Positions 8,165 through 17,247 of a stretch of DNA of 64,000 nucleotides are shown here, piece by piece (within the stretch, counting starts at the first letter, position 1; each line of letters starts with the position of its first letter). Origin of the DNA: Chryseobacterium sp. MEBOG06. GTDB taxonomy: Bacteria; Bacteroidota; Bacteroidia; Flavobacteriales; Weeksellaceae. The translations under genes were made by a program, and so were the position numbers. The notes below the pieces were generated by a model, which made no database searches, was not told the DNA's origin, and was given only the letters and a program-made list of their open reading frames with translations. The DNA lies in assembly GCF_021869765.1 (NCBI RefSeq), contig NZ_CP084580.1, forward strand, positions 1,736,001 to 1,800,000, written 5' to 3'.

Positions 8165-9565
8165 ATGGAACATTATGATATTGCCGTGATAGGATCAGGA
8201 CCTGGCGGATACGTAGCAGCGATAAGAAGCGCACAACTCGGTTATAGCACTGTGATTATAGAGAAATATGACACTTTGGGAGGTACCTGTACCAATGTAG
8301 GCTGTATTCCGACAAAAGCTCTGCTAGACAGTACACATCATTACGCAGAAGCTCAAAGTAAATTTAAGGAGCATGGTATAAAGCTGGATCAGGTAGAGCT
8401 TGATTTTGCTCAGATGTATAAAAGGAAATCAGAAGTGGTCTCAAAAAATACCACCGGACTTGATTTTCTGATGAATAAAAATAAAATCACCAGGCTGAAA
8501 GGAACTGCGGGTTTCGTGAATAATTCTACTATAAAGATTGTAAATGAGTCTGAAATTAAAGAAATTACAGCCCGGCACTACATTATCGCAACAGGATCAA
8601 AACCTTCAACCATTCCTGGTTTAGATATTGATAAGAAAAGAATCATTACTTCTACTGAAGCTTTATCCTTACATGAAAAACCGAAATCGATAGTTATTAT
8701 CGGCGGAGGAGTGATAGGTGTTGAAATGGCCTCTATTTTTAACCGTATCGGAACTCAGGTGACTATCCTAGAATATGCTGATCACCTGATTGCTTCTATG
8801 GATCATGATCTGGGGAAAAACCTTCAGAAAATTCTGAAAAAAGAAGGAATAGATATTCGTCTGAATCATGCTGTTTATAAAACTGAAAACTCGGACTCCG
8901 GAGCAAAAGTCTTTTTTAAAGATAAAACTGGTAAAGAAGATACAGTGGAGGCTGAATATATTTTGGTGGCAGTGGGAAGATCTCCGTTTGTGAAAGGTCT
9001 TGGCCTTGAAAATACAGATGTACAGGTAGATGAACGGGGATTTATTAAAGTGGATGAAAACAATCAGACCTCCGTACCTAATATCTATGCAATAGGAGAT
9101 GTCATTGGAGGAGTCATGCTGGCTCATAAAGCTGAAGAAGAAGGTGTTTTTGTGGCGGAGACCATCAATGGACAAAAGAGACATATTCATTACAACCGTA
9201 TTCCGTCTGTAGTATATACATGGCCCGAAGTAGCTTCTGTGGGATATTCCGAAGAATATTTAAAGAAAAATAACATTGCTTACAATATTGGAAAGTTTCC
9301 TTTTTCCGCCAGTGCGAGAGCAAGAGCTTCAATGGATATGGATGGATTTGCAAAAGTTCTGGTAGATCCTAAATATGGAGAAGTTCTGGGAGTTCACATT
9401 ATTGGTGCCAGAGCTGCAGACCTTATTGCACAGGGAGTAATTGCTCAGGAATATGAAGTGACGGCTGAAGATATGTTTCGTATTTCCTATGCCCATCCAA
9501 CGTACTCTGAAACTTTAAAAGAAGCATACCTCATTGCCTCAGGGCAGGGAGCAATTAATATCTAA
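8165..9565 (+). CDS. lpdA: dihydrolipoyl dehydrogenase (E3)
   Basis: A 466-residue flavoprotein disulfide reductase. The FAD-binding GSGPGG is at 10-15, the redox-active pair is C42/C47 in GGTCTNVGC, the NAD-binding GGGVIG follows mid-protein, and the C-terminal catalytic pair is H444/E449 in HPTYSE. It reoxidises the lipoyl groups of 2-oxo-acid dehydrogenases or the glycine cleavage H protein. No E1, E2 or glycine-cleavage gene is adjacent. It is instead divergent from an HxlR regulator, so it may be a stress-linked E3 copy. The final motif supports true E3 rather than glutathione or mercuric reductase. Confidence 0.92.
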   Translation: MEHYDIAVIGSGPGGYVAAIRSAQLGYSTVIIEKYDTLGGTCTNVGCIPTKALLDSTHHYAEAQSKFKEHGIKLDQVELDFAQMYKRKSEVVSKNTTGLDFLMNKNKITRLKGTAGFVNNSTIKIVNESEIKEITARHYIIATGSKPSTIPGLDIDKKRIITSTEALSLHEKPKSIVIIGGGVIGVEMASIFNRIGTQVTILEYADHLIASMDHDLGKNLQKILKKEGIDIRLNHAVYKTENSDSGAKVFFKDKTGKEDTVEAEYILVAVGRSPFVKGLGLENTDVQVDERGFIKVDENNQTSVPNIYAIGDVIGGVMLAHKAEEEGVFVAETINGQKRHIHYNRIPSVVYTWPEVASVGYSEEYLKKNNIAYNIGKFPFSASARARASMDMDGFAKVLVDPKYGEVLGVHIIGARAADLIAQGVIAQEYEVTAEDMFRISYAHPTYSETLKEAYLIASGQGAINI

Positions 9566-9731
9566 TTCCTCATATACCTGCTTAAGAGAATTGAAACATT
9601 AAGGTATTTAAGTAATCAGGAATAATTAAGTAATGCTGGCAACATCTATTGTTCTGATCTTCATTTACCTTAATGTATTACAGCGAAGTATTAATTTTAT
9701 CGGAGGGATTTCTTACGTTTTCAGCAAATCA

Positions 9732-10337
9732 CTAAAGAACAGTGCAATCTTGATTTTTAGAGTAAATGCCATTGCTTTTAGCTTCCAGCTTACCGTTTTT
9801 TCTATTGATTTTAATTAGAAAGGATTCTTTAATAACGGGACACCCTTTAGACTGTAAAGCATACATCGAAATATAACGGTCATCTATTTTATAAGATCCC
9901 GTAAACCTGTTTTTGGTATCAATAGAATAGCCATAAGTTCTTGCTATCAACAAAGCTTCAGGAAGATTATCCACTGTTCCGATAAAATCTCTAAGCTGCT
10001 GTTCATTGGAAAAATAAACAGATCTTTCCTGCCTGCATGCCAAAATATATGAAAAGCAATTATTACCTGTACACCGCTGGAAAAAACCTTTTTCAGGAGC
10101 CGGATCATTGATCGTCATATAATCAGGAGCCTGACTTTCATAAATGATAGCCTTGTCAGGATCTGTATCATTATTGAGAACTCTCCAGTATGCATAGTCT
10201 TTGTCCGGAACTATAAACGGATAAAGATAATCTACCGTATCGAGGATATCAGGGATTTTTTTATAATCATCGGGAGTCTTGATCTGGCTGTAAAGCAGAT
10301 TGGAGAGAATGAGGGAAAATGCGATGATTATTTTCAT
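9732..10337 (-). CDS. secreted protein of unknown function
   Basis: A 201-residue protein with a signal peptide (about 1-17, ending LYSQ). The mature part is mixed alpha/beta with tyrosines and aspartates and a CTGNNCFSYILAC cysteine cluster, which suggests disulfides in the periplasm. I do not recognise a family. It follows the next upstream lipoprotein gene by 11 nt on the same strand, so the two are probably one transcript. Confidence 0.55.
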   Translation of the reverse strand: MKIIIAFSLILSNLLYSQIKTPDDYKKIPDILDTVDYLYPFIVPDKDYAYWRVLNNDTDPDKAIIYESQAPDYMTINDPAPEKGFFQRCTGNNCFSYILACRQERSVYFSNEQQLRDFIGTVDNLPEALLIARTYGYSIDTKNRFTGSYKIDDRYISMYALQSKGCPVIKESFLIKINRKNGKLEAKSNGIYSKNQDCTVL

Positions 10338-10348
10338 AGAGAATAGGT

Positions 10349-10750
10349 TTACAGTACAATTTTATAATGTCCTTTTTCATCAGTTGCATCAATATCTATG
10401 CCTGTAAACGTTAATTTATTAATTTGATAGCCATCACAACCTCCTTTAAATTCAGATGATTGTATTGATAAATCAAAAGATTTAACATTAGAAGAAAATG
10501 TATATTTTTTAATACCGTTATATGCTCCTACATTTTCCAGAATAACCATATTGTCAGATGTTTTGGTTAATGGTACACTGACATTATTTTCGTCTTTAAG
10601 TGAATAAGTTGTCAATGTTCCGTTGGCAATAAGATTTTCATTATTGGCATTTACGAACTCAAAAACGATGGGTTGTGGTGCATTATAACAGTCTTTTTCA
10701 CAAGAGATGAACAGAATTGTTATTAGCAGAAAAGTAAATATTTTTTTCAT
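10349..10750 (-). CDS. small lipoprotein of unknown function
   Basis: A 133-residue protein whose N-terminus is a lipoprotein signal: LFISC places the lipidated cysteine at C17. The mature region is predicted beta-rich (short strands separated by Asn/Gly turns) with two more cysteines, like many small Flavobacteriia surface lipoproteins. No family is recognised. It is upstream of, and probably co-transcribed with, the secreted protein ending at 9732. Confidence 0.55.
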   Translation of the reverse strand: MKKIFTFLLITILFISCEKDCYNAPQPIVFEFVNANNENLIANGTLTTYSLKDENNVSVPLTKTSDNMVILENVGAYNGIKKYTFSSNVKSFDLSIQSSEFKGGCDGYQINKLTFTGIDIDATDEKGHYKIVL

Positions 10751-10795
10751 GGTCTATGGATGGTGTGGAGAGTAAAAGTAATGAATGTTTTGTAA

Positions 10796-11497
10796 TCATA
10801 GCTGTGTTAAAGCTGAATTATTAAAACGAGCTCTAAATATTTTCAAAACCTGTGCAAGCTGGTCATCTGTCATATCAAAATCATCGATCTTTATTTCGAT
10901 CTTGTCGTTGTTGTGAAAAAAGTATAAATAATTTATTTCAGGTTTGTAATCGTGTTTAGACTCACGGCTTACCAAGCGTTTTACAATAATCTTTTCAAGT
11001 TGAATTTCATTCCACAGATACCTTTTATTATTTTTTATCTGAATTCCTTTTCCATTGATGGAGATGATAATTTGTGATATTTTTTTGACTTGTGAAATTA
11101 TTTTAAAAATAAAATAACCGGTAAATCCAAGAAGTATACATAACACCACTATTGCTGTTCCTGTGAATTTGAAATTAAAGCCTAAAAGAAAAAACAGGCC
11201 CAGAATCAGAAATATACTGTAAGTAGCAATAGCGATAATTATACCCGAACGCGAATATTTGATGATAACTTCATCAGGAACTGAATTTTCATCATATTCA
11301 GTTGCATCAATTGTATTAAGAGAATATTCTTTGTGAATGAAAACTCCATTGATGAATGAACCAATGAAAAAAATAATAGAAAGAAGAATAAAATATTGTA
11401 ATAGATAAATGCCTATTAAGAAGGTTAAGATCCCTAAAATCGTATAAAAAATAATTCCGAAGTTCAATTTTATCATTGGAAAGAATTTGACATGCAT
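10796..11497 (-). CDS. membrane protein with PH-like C-terminal domain, unknown function
   Basis: A protein of about 233 residues with two pairs of hydrophobic segments (one pair in the first 50 residues, another around residues 85-135), followed by a cytoplasmic domain with alternating strands (ISINGKGIQIKNNKRYLWNEIQLEKI). That is the pattern of bacterial PH-like/YcxB-type domains. The ATG at 11497 was chosen; a TTG at 11509 and an ATG at 11476 are alternatives. The gene follows def almost directly and is likely co-transcribed with it. Confidence 0.5.
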   Translation of the reverse strand: MHVKFFPMIKLNFGIIFYTILGILTFLIGIYLLQYFILLSIIFFIGSFINGVFIHKEYSLNTIDATEYDENSVPDEVIIKYSRSGIIIAIATYSIFLILGLFFLLGFNFKFTGTAIVVLCILLGFTGYFIFKIISQVKKISQIIISINGKGIQIKNNKRYLWNEIQLEKIIVKRLVSRESKHDYKPEINYLYFFHNNDKIEIKIDDFDMTDDQLAQVLKIFRARFNNSALTQL

Positions 11498-11511
11498 GAT
11501 TGGCGCCAAAT

Positions 11512-12093
11512 TTATAAAAACTTCATCGGATATCCCACTTCAATACTCCCATTGATAATTTTTTTGAGTTTAGATTCCATGAGCTTTTTTGATAAAGGTG
11601 TCAGACGGTCGGTATATAAGATCCCAAGGGTATGATCGTACTCATGCTGGATAATTCTGGCTGTTAAACCTGTAAAGGCTCTGGTATGCTTTGTGAAATG
11701 TTGATCCATATATTCAATAGTAATTTCCCAGGGTCTCTTTACCTTTTGAGAAAGTCCGGGAATACTCAGGCATCCTTCGTAATCTTCCCAGGTTTCTTCT
11801 GAGCTGTGGATAATTTTAGCATTAATAAAGGTTTCCTTAATACCTTTGTCATTCTTTTTAAAATATAAAATCTTATCCTCTGAATCCATATTTTTATAGG
11901 TGATCTCGCTGTCAACCACGAATAGCTGAAGTGGTTTTCCAATCTGAGAAGAGGAGAGGCCGCAGCCATTGGCGTTTTCCATCGTAGTCCACATATCAGC
12001 TACCAGTTTCTGTATCTCTGGGGTATTTCCACTGATCTTTGAGCATTTCTGTTTCAAAATGCGGTTTCCATAGGCTAGAATAGATAAATTCAT
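11512..12093 (-). CDS. def: peptide deformylase, variant motif 1
   Basis: A 193-residue metallo-deformylase that would remove the N-formyl group from nascent proteins. Motif 1 reads GCGLSSSQ (43-50) where the common form is GxGLAAxQ. Motif 2 EGCLS gives metal ligand C108, and motif 3 HEYDH gives H150, E151 and H154, so all catalytic residues are kept. The ATG at 12093 gives a normal def N-terminus; the 6 residues upstream are unlikely. The divergent motif 1 and the neighbours (Crp-like regulator upstream, membrane protein downstream) suggest an accessory copy rather than the housekeeping one. Confidence 0.85.
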   Translation of the reverse strand: MNLSILAYGNRILKQKCSKISGNTPEIQKLVADMWTTMENANGCGLSSSQIGKPLQLFVVDSEITYKNMDSEDKILYFKKNDKGIKETFINAKIIHSSEETWEDYEGCLSIPGLSQKVKRPWEITIEYMDQHFTKHTRAFTGLTARIIQHEYDHTLGILYTDRLTPLSKKLMESKLKKIINGSIEVGYPMKFL

Positions 12094-12149
12094 TGTCGTA
12101 TTTTCCCGCAAAGTTCCGCAGAAGGGGAGAGATATACAATGAACCTATG

Positions 12150-12716
12150 TTAATTAATCTGTCTGCGGATTCTGCTTAAAGCCTGTGGGGTGATGCCGAT
12201 ATAGGATGCAATGTATTTTAGTGGAACGCGTTTCAGCATTTCCGGCTGTTCTGTAAATAATTTCAGATAGCGTTCTTTAGCGGTAAGCTTCAGTAATGAA
12301 AGCTCTCTCTTACTTTTGGCTAGAAACAGTTTCTCAGAAGCAAAACGTCCCAAATGGTTTCCAACAGTCGTCTGATTATAGATTTTCTGCAGGTCATCAT
12401 AAGAAATCTGCCAGACTACCGTTTCCGTTAAAGCCTGCATTTCATATTCTGAAGGAGTTTGCGTAAGAAAAGAATCATAGGCACAGGTAAATTCTTTCTC
12501 AAAACTGAAACTGAATGTATAGCCGTACTCATCATCAGGAATATAAAATCTCACCAAGCCTGATTCTATAAAAGATAGGAAGTTTTCAGTATCTCCATGC
12601 TGGGTAATGACCTCATTTTTAGAATATATTTTTCTGTGGAAATGCCCTGCGATAAATGCCCATTCTGACTCCTGTAATTTGACAATTTGTTCGTAGTATT
12701 CTCTGATGTAGCCCAT
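12150..12716 (-). CDS. Crp/Fnr-family transcriptional regulator
   Basis: A 188-residue regulator with an N-terminal cyclic-nucleotide-binding-type beta-barrel (FSKNEVITQHGD equivalent at about 30-45) and a C-terminal recognition region VPLKYIASYIGITPQALSRIRRQ. This short Bacteroidetes type often lacks residues needed for cAMP binding, and no iron-sulfur cysteines are seen, so the effector is unknown. It lies 56 nt upstream of def on the same strand and could share its transcript. Confidence 0.85.
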   Translation of the reverse strand: MGYIREYYEQIVKLQESEWAFIAGHFHRKIYSKNEVITQHGDTENFLSFIESGLVRFYIPDDEYGYTFSFSFEKEFTCAYDSFLTQTPSEYEMQALTETVVWQISYDDLQKIYNQTTVGNHLGRFASEKLFLAKSKRELSLLKLTAKERYLKLFTEQPEMLKRVPLKYIASYIGITPQALSRIRRQIN

Positions 12717-12816
12717 GCCTGTTTAAATATACCATAAATTTAGGGGTTTTCAATAAAACAGGGCTTTTCATTTCATTGAAATTTATTAATAAAGATATAG
12801 TCTCTGTTTGTTAAGA

Positions 12817-14301
12817 TTATTTTTTACTTTTTAAATAATTGGAAGCATTGGTATTATCAGGGTTGAGTAGCAATGACTTTTTATAATTGGCAACAGCCTC
12901 TTTCTGATATCCCAATACATCCAATATTTCACCATAACTGTCGTAGACATTGAAGCTGTTCGGATGCAATATCGTATTTAACTTGAAAATATAAAGAGCC
13001 TTCTCCTTTAGATTTCGGCCCATAAGCTGGTAGGCCCAGGTATTTATTTCTTCTTCGGGCAATGTAAAGCTTTTTTGTTTTTTCTTTATCTTTTGATAGG
13101 CCTTTTCAGTATTTTCATAGCCATCCAGGGTGATCTGATGATAGAGAAGTTTCATATTGGGACTCAGTCCGAAACTATTTTCAATTTTCATGTCAGGGAT
13201 ATAATAACTTGCAATTTCATCAATAAACCATTCCGGATTTGCTCCCTGTAAATTAGTTAAAACAATGATTGACAAATCATCTTCAGTATACACAAAAAGA
13301 GCCGAGCGCATCCCTCCAACAGGAGCCGCAGCAGGATGTTCAGGTCTTACCACTGTTGGCCATCCTAAAGCATATCCGTTAGTCAGTTTGTTAAAGCCGC
13401 CAATACTGCCATTATTAAGCTTTACAGTCGTGAAAAGTTCTTTGATACTTTTTTCATTTTGAAGCAGTTTTCCTTCCTGTAAGGCGATTAACCAGTGGCT
13501 GATATCTTCGGCGGAAGAAAGAATTCCTGTAGCCGTCCGGAAAAATAGCGGAAAGCTGGCAAAAATATTGTGCAGGGATCCGGCATTGATCCATTTCCCC
13601 TCTTTATTAATGATCGTAGAATAGGCTCCGGCATTATTTTCAATAATATCATTGGAGTCTCCAAATTGCGTAACGGACATCTGGCATAGTTTGAATTGAT
13701 TATCTTCAATAAATTTTGTAAAATGTTGTCCGCTAAGCTGTGTGATAATTCTCCCTAAAATATAATAACCGGTCTGATTATAGCTGAATTGTTCTCCGGG
13801 AATAAATTCCATGGACTGTTTTTTCACCATTTCCCAATTTTTTTCTTCTGTTCCGTCGCCCAGCAACTGCTCTTTATTATCAATATTATTGGGAAGTCCT
13901 GAAGTATTGCTTAATAATTGTTTGATAGTGATGGGTTTCCATTCATTGGGGATATCAGTGAGATATTTAGAAATAGAATCGTCTGTTTTTAATTTACCCT
14001 TCTCTTGCAGCTGCAAAATGGCAACACCTACAAATGCTTTGGTCATAGAATTGATAGAAAAGACAGAATTATTTTGTGTCATTGAATGATGTTCAATATT
14101 TGCCCATCCGTAATTGTTCAGTTTTTCAAGTTTTCCATTTCTAATGATACCTAATTGAAGTCCTGGAATTCCTAATTGTTCCATTTTACTTTTAATAAAA
14201 ATATCAATACTGTCAGAGTTTTTTTGCGCTGTTGTTTGTCCCGAAAACAGAGAGGTATTTAGCAATAATAAGAAAAAAGCGGAGGTTAATAGAATCTTCA
14301 T
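12817..14301 (-). CDS. secreted serine hydrolase (beta-lactamase/class C fold) with C-terminal TPR
   Basis: A 494-residue protein with a signal peptide (about 1-25). The serine-active-site motif SxxK is S85-M-T-K88. The second motif is Y174-N-Q where YxN is usual. A VGGMRSAL segment takes the place of the third motif. The fold is that of esterases, D-aminopeptidases and class C beta-lactamases, acting in the periplasm. The last 60 or so residues form a TPR-like helix pair (SYGEILDVLGYQKEAVANYKKSL). Because the Y-x-N motif is altered, antibiotic hydrolysis is unlikely and esterase activity is more probable. Confidence 0.82.
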   Translation of the reverse strand: MKILLTSAFFLLLLNTSLFSGQTTAQKNSDSIDIFIKSKMEQLGIPGLQLGIIRNGKLEKLNNYGWANIEHHSMTQNNSVFSINSMTKAFVGVAILQLQEKGKLKTDDSISKYLTDIPNEWKPITIKQLLSNTSGLPNNIDNKEQLLGDGTEEKNWEMVKKQSMEFIPGEQFSYNQTGYYILGRIITQLSGQHFTKFIEDNQFKLCQMSVTQFGDSNDIIENNAGAYSTIINKEGKWINAGSLHNIFASFPLFFRTATGILSSAEDISHWLIALQEGKLLQNEKSIKELFTTVKLNNGSIGGFNKLTNGYALGWPTVVRPEHPAAAPVGGMRSALFVYTEDDLSIIVLTNLQGANPEWFIDEIASYYIPDMKIENSFGLSPNMKLLYHQITLDGYENTEKAYQKIKKKQKSFTLPEEEINTWAYQLMGRNLKEKALYIFKLNTILHPNSFNVYDSYGEILDVLGYQKEAVANYKKSLLLNPDNTNASNYLKSKK

Positions 14302-14531
14302 GTGATTTATTTACAGGTAAAACACTCTGGAAACGGGATTTATTACATTCCAATGGTAAATGAGTGCATAATAATCTTAAAAGGTTAAGATATTACTAAT
14401 ATTTCACTTCATAGTAATGGCTACTCAATTATTCAGTTTTTAAGCAAAAATTAATATTATTTTTGTTTTGAGCCCTTAATTTTTGTCATTTGTCAATTCA
14501 ACTCATTTCAAAATCACTTACATTTGTTAAT

Positions 14532-17066
14532 ATGATACACGACCAACGCGCAGAAAAATTCAGGCAGATCGTGGAGAACAAATTCCAGATCTACAATTCA
14601 TTATTTATGAGCCTGCCCTATGATAAAATGACAAATATCGGTATGCTCCTTCCATTTCTTTATGAGGAAAGCAGAACCGGCTATGAAGCAGGAAAAACTC
14701 CCGAAGAAATAGTTGAAGAGTTTTTTAAAAACCATACTGATCTTCAATCCGAAGAACAGAAACTCGAACTGCTTTTCAAGATTATTCAGTACATAGAAAG
14801 ACAGGTGGTTTTATTCGACAGCATTGAAGATGCCGCATTTCCGAATCTCCATTCAGAAAGTGACAGCGGAACGGTAACCAACCTCTTCGAACGTTCTTTT
14901 CAGGACCATAAAATTGAAAAAGTACGTGAAAAATTAAAAGATTTCAGTATAAAGGTTGTGTTTACGGCACATCCGACGCAGTTTTACCCAAGTTCGGTAC
15001 AAAGAATCATTCAGGATTTAAGAGGTGCTATTACCAGCGATTCTGTTACACAGATTGATACGCTTCTTCAGCAGTTGGGGAAAACGCCTTTTGTAAATAA
15101 AGAAAAACCAACCCCGATTGATGAGGCACTGAGCATTATTTCTTATCTGAGATATGTATATTATGATACCATAGGTGAACTGTTTACAAAGATTAAAAAA
15201 ACTTTCGGAAACGGACATTTTCATCTGCATGAAGATATCATTCAGCTTGGCTTCTGGCCGGGAGGGGATAGGGACGGGAATCCTTTTGTAACGGCAGATG
15301 TTACGAAAAGAGTAGCCGAAGAGCTTCGTTCAGCCATTTTAAAATCGTATTACAGCCATTTGAAATTCATCAGAAGAAGATTGAGCTTCAGAGGAGTTTC
15401 TGAAATACTGACCCAACTGAGTGAAGAGCTATATGCTGCTATTTTCAATGGTGAAAATATTACAACAGAAGATATTTTAAAGAAAGCAAATGAGGCAGAA
15501 AAAATTCTGATTAATGAACATAATTCTTTGTTTTTGGATCTTTTAGCGAATTTCAGGGATCGTGTAATGATCTTTGGAACTCATTTTGCAACCTTAGATG
15601 TACGCCAGGACAGCCGAATTCACCAGAAAGTTATTGATGAGGTCTTTGCAAAGGTATACGGAGACGAAGAAGCTGATTCCGAACAGAAGTTTAGGAAGCT
15701 GATCCGGATTTCTGAAAAAGTAAATGCTGATGATTTTGAGGATATTGTAAAAGATACTTTATTAACCGTTTCACAAGTTTCGGAAATCCAAAGTTTAAAT
15801 GGACTAAGAGGGATGAACCGCTATATTATCTCCAATTCAGATGATGTAAAAGATGTTATGAATGTATATGCATTCTTTAAAATATGCGGTTACAAAGACG
15901 AAGATATTAATATGGATATTGTTCCCCTTTTTGAAACCATGGAAGGTTTGGCGAATGCGGAACATGTGATGAATGCACTGTACCAGGATCCTGTCTATAA
16001 AAAGCACCTTGAAAAGAGAGGAAATCAGCAGACGATCATGCTTGGATTCTCTGATGGAACCAAAGATGGGGGCTATTTAAAAGCCAACTGGGAAATTTAT
16101 AAAGCGAAAGAAGTATTAACGAGGCTTTCCGAACAGAGTAATATCAGAGTTGTATTCTTCGATGGCAGAGGAGGGCCACCAGCCAGAGGAGGCGGGAAAA
16201 CCCACGATTTCTACGCTTCACAGGGAAAAACGATTGCCAATAATAAGATTGAATTAACCATTCAGGGACAGACGATCACCAGTATTTTCGGAAATAAAGA
16301 ACAGGCAAAATACAACTTTGAACAGCTTCTTACAGCAGGAGTGGAAAATGATGTGTTCAAAAATGCAAAAAAAGAGCTTACCGAAAAGGAAAGAGCTCTG
16401 ATTGTGGAATTAGCAGATATCAGTTATCAGAAATATTCAGATTTAAAAGCTCATCCTATGTTTGTACCTTATCTTCAGGAAATGAGTACCCTTGAATATT
16501 ATGGGAAAACCAATATCGGAAGCCGTCCTTCCAAAAGAGGAAACGGAAGTGAAATGAAGTTTGAAGACCTGAGAGCCATTCCATTTGTAGGATCATGGTC
16601 ACAGCTTAAGCAGAATGTACCGGGATTTTTTGGTTTCGGATATGCTATGGAAAAGATGAAGGAGCAGGGAAGGTTTGACGAAGTGAGAGAACTGTATAAA
16701 GGCTCGGATTTCTTTAAAACTTTAGTTTTGAACTCAATGATGAGTATGAACAAATCTTATTTCCCTCTGACTTACTACATCAAAAAAAATCCAAAGTTCG
16801 GAGCATTCTGGAATATCCTTTTTGATGAATATGAGCTTTCAAGAGATATCATGTTGGAGTTGACAGGATTTAAAATGCTGCAGGAAGAAGATCCGCTTTC
16901 CAGAAAATCTGTGAAGATCCGTGAAAGAATTGTACTTCCGCTCCTGAGTATTCAGCAGTATGCATTAATGAAGATTCAGAAAGGAGAAGGAAATAAGGAA
17001 GCTTATGAAAAGCTGGTAACACGTTCTTTATTCGGGAATATCAATGCCAGTAGAAACTCGGCTTAA
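14532..17066 (+). CDS. ppc: phosphoenolpyruvate carboxylase
   Basis: An 844-residue enzyme that carboxylates PEP with bicarbonate to oxaloacetate, topping up the TCA cycle. The N-terminal catalytic signature VFTAHPTQ and the second signature LGFSDGTKDGGYLKANW are present. The mobile-loop motif reads FFDGRGGPPARGGG, where the textbook form is FHGRGGTVGRGG, a form I believe is shared by Bacteroidetes enzymes. The ATG at 14532 was chosen: the in-frame TTG 42 nt upstream would add an unlikely hydrophobic tail. The gene is monocistronic, with a terminator at 17119-17142. Confidence 0.93.
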   Translation: MIHDQRAEKFRQIVENKFQIYNSLFMSLPYDKMTNIGMLLPFLYEESRTGYEAGKTPEEIVEEFFKNHTDLQSEEQKLELLFKIIQYIERQVVLFDSIEDAAFPNLHSESDSGTVTNLFERSFQDHKIEKVREKLKDFSIKVVFTAHPTQFYPSSVQRIIQDLRGAITSDSVTQIDTLLQQLGKTPFVNKEKPTPIDEALSIISYLRYVYYDTIGELFTKIKKTFGNGHFHLHEDIIQLGFWPGGDRDGNPFVTADVTKRVAEELRSAILKSYYSHLKFIRRRLSFRGVSEILTQLSEELYAAIFNGENITTEDILKKANEAEKILINEHNSLFLDLLANFRDRVMIFGTHFATLDVRQDSRIHQKVIDEVFAKVYGDEEADSEQKFRKLIRISEKVNADDFEDIVKDTLLTVSQVSEIQSLNGLRGMNRYIISNSDDVKDVMNVYAFFKICGYKDEDINMDIVPLFETMEGLANAEHVMNALYQDPVYKKHLEKRGNQQTIMLGFSDGTKDGGYLKANWEIYKAKEVLTRLSEQSNIRVVFFDGRGGPPARGGGKTHDFYASQGKTIANNKIELTIQGQTITSIFGNKEQAKYNFEQLLTAGVENDVFKNAKKELTEKERALIVELADISYQKYSDLKAHPMFVPYLQEMSTLEYYGKTNIGSRPSKRGNGSEMKFEDLRAIPFVGSWSQLKQNVPGFFGFGYAMEKMKEQGRFDEVRELYKGSDFFKTLVLNSMMSMNKSYFPLTYYIKKNPKFGAFWNILFDEYELSRDIMLELTGFKMLQEEDPLSRKSVKIRERIVLPLLSIQQYALMKIQKGEGNKEAYEKLVTRSLFGNINASRNSA

Positions 17067-17118
17067 GTTTCTTTAAAACGAGACTGATTTTACTGATAAT
17101 AGAATAATCTATATCCAT

Positions 17119-17142
17119 AAAAACGGGCTTTAGCCCGTTTTT
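17119..17142 (+). terminator. ppc terminator
   Basis: A perfect 11-bp stem, AAAAACGGGCT / AGCCCGTTTTT, is followed by further Ts. A similar GGCTTTAGCC sequence follows at 17160-17169. Confidence 0.8.
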
Positions 17143-17203
17143 TTATAGCCCGATCCGTCGGCTTTAGCCTAAACCTATGATAATAATTTCAAAAGAATTA
17201 AAC

Positions 17204-17240
17204 TTCCCGCAGATAAAGGAAATTGTTTAATCTGCGGGAA
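17204..17240. repeat. 11-bp inverted repeat TTCCCGCAGAT
   Basis: TTCCCGCAGAT (17204-17214) and ATCTGCGGGAA (17230-17240) are perfect inverses with a 15-nt loop, just past the stop of the subtilase gene. It may terminate that gene. CGCAGAT-type palindromes are also a common dispersed intergenic repeat in Flavobacteriia. Confidence 0.55.
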
Positions 17241-17247
17241 AATATAT

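Noticed and set aside
12817..14301. Calling this hydrolase an antibiotic beta-lactamase
   Set aside because: The Y-x-N motif is altered and a TPR tail is present, which fits esterase-like members better.
14490..14531. TTG start for PEP carboxylase 42 nt upstream
   Set aside because: The ATG at 14532 gives the usual N-terminus; the extra 14 residues look untranslated.
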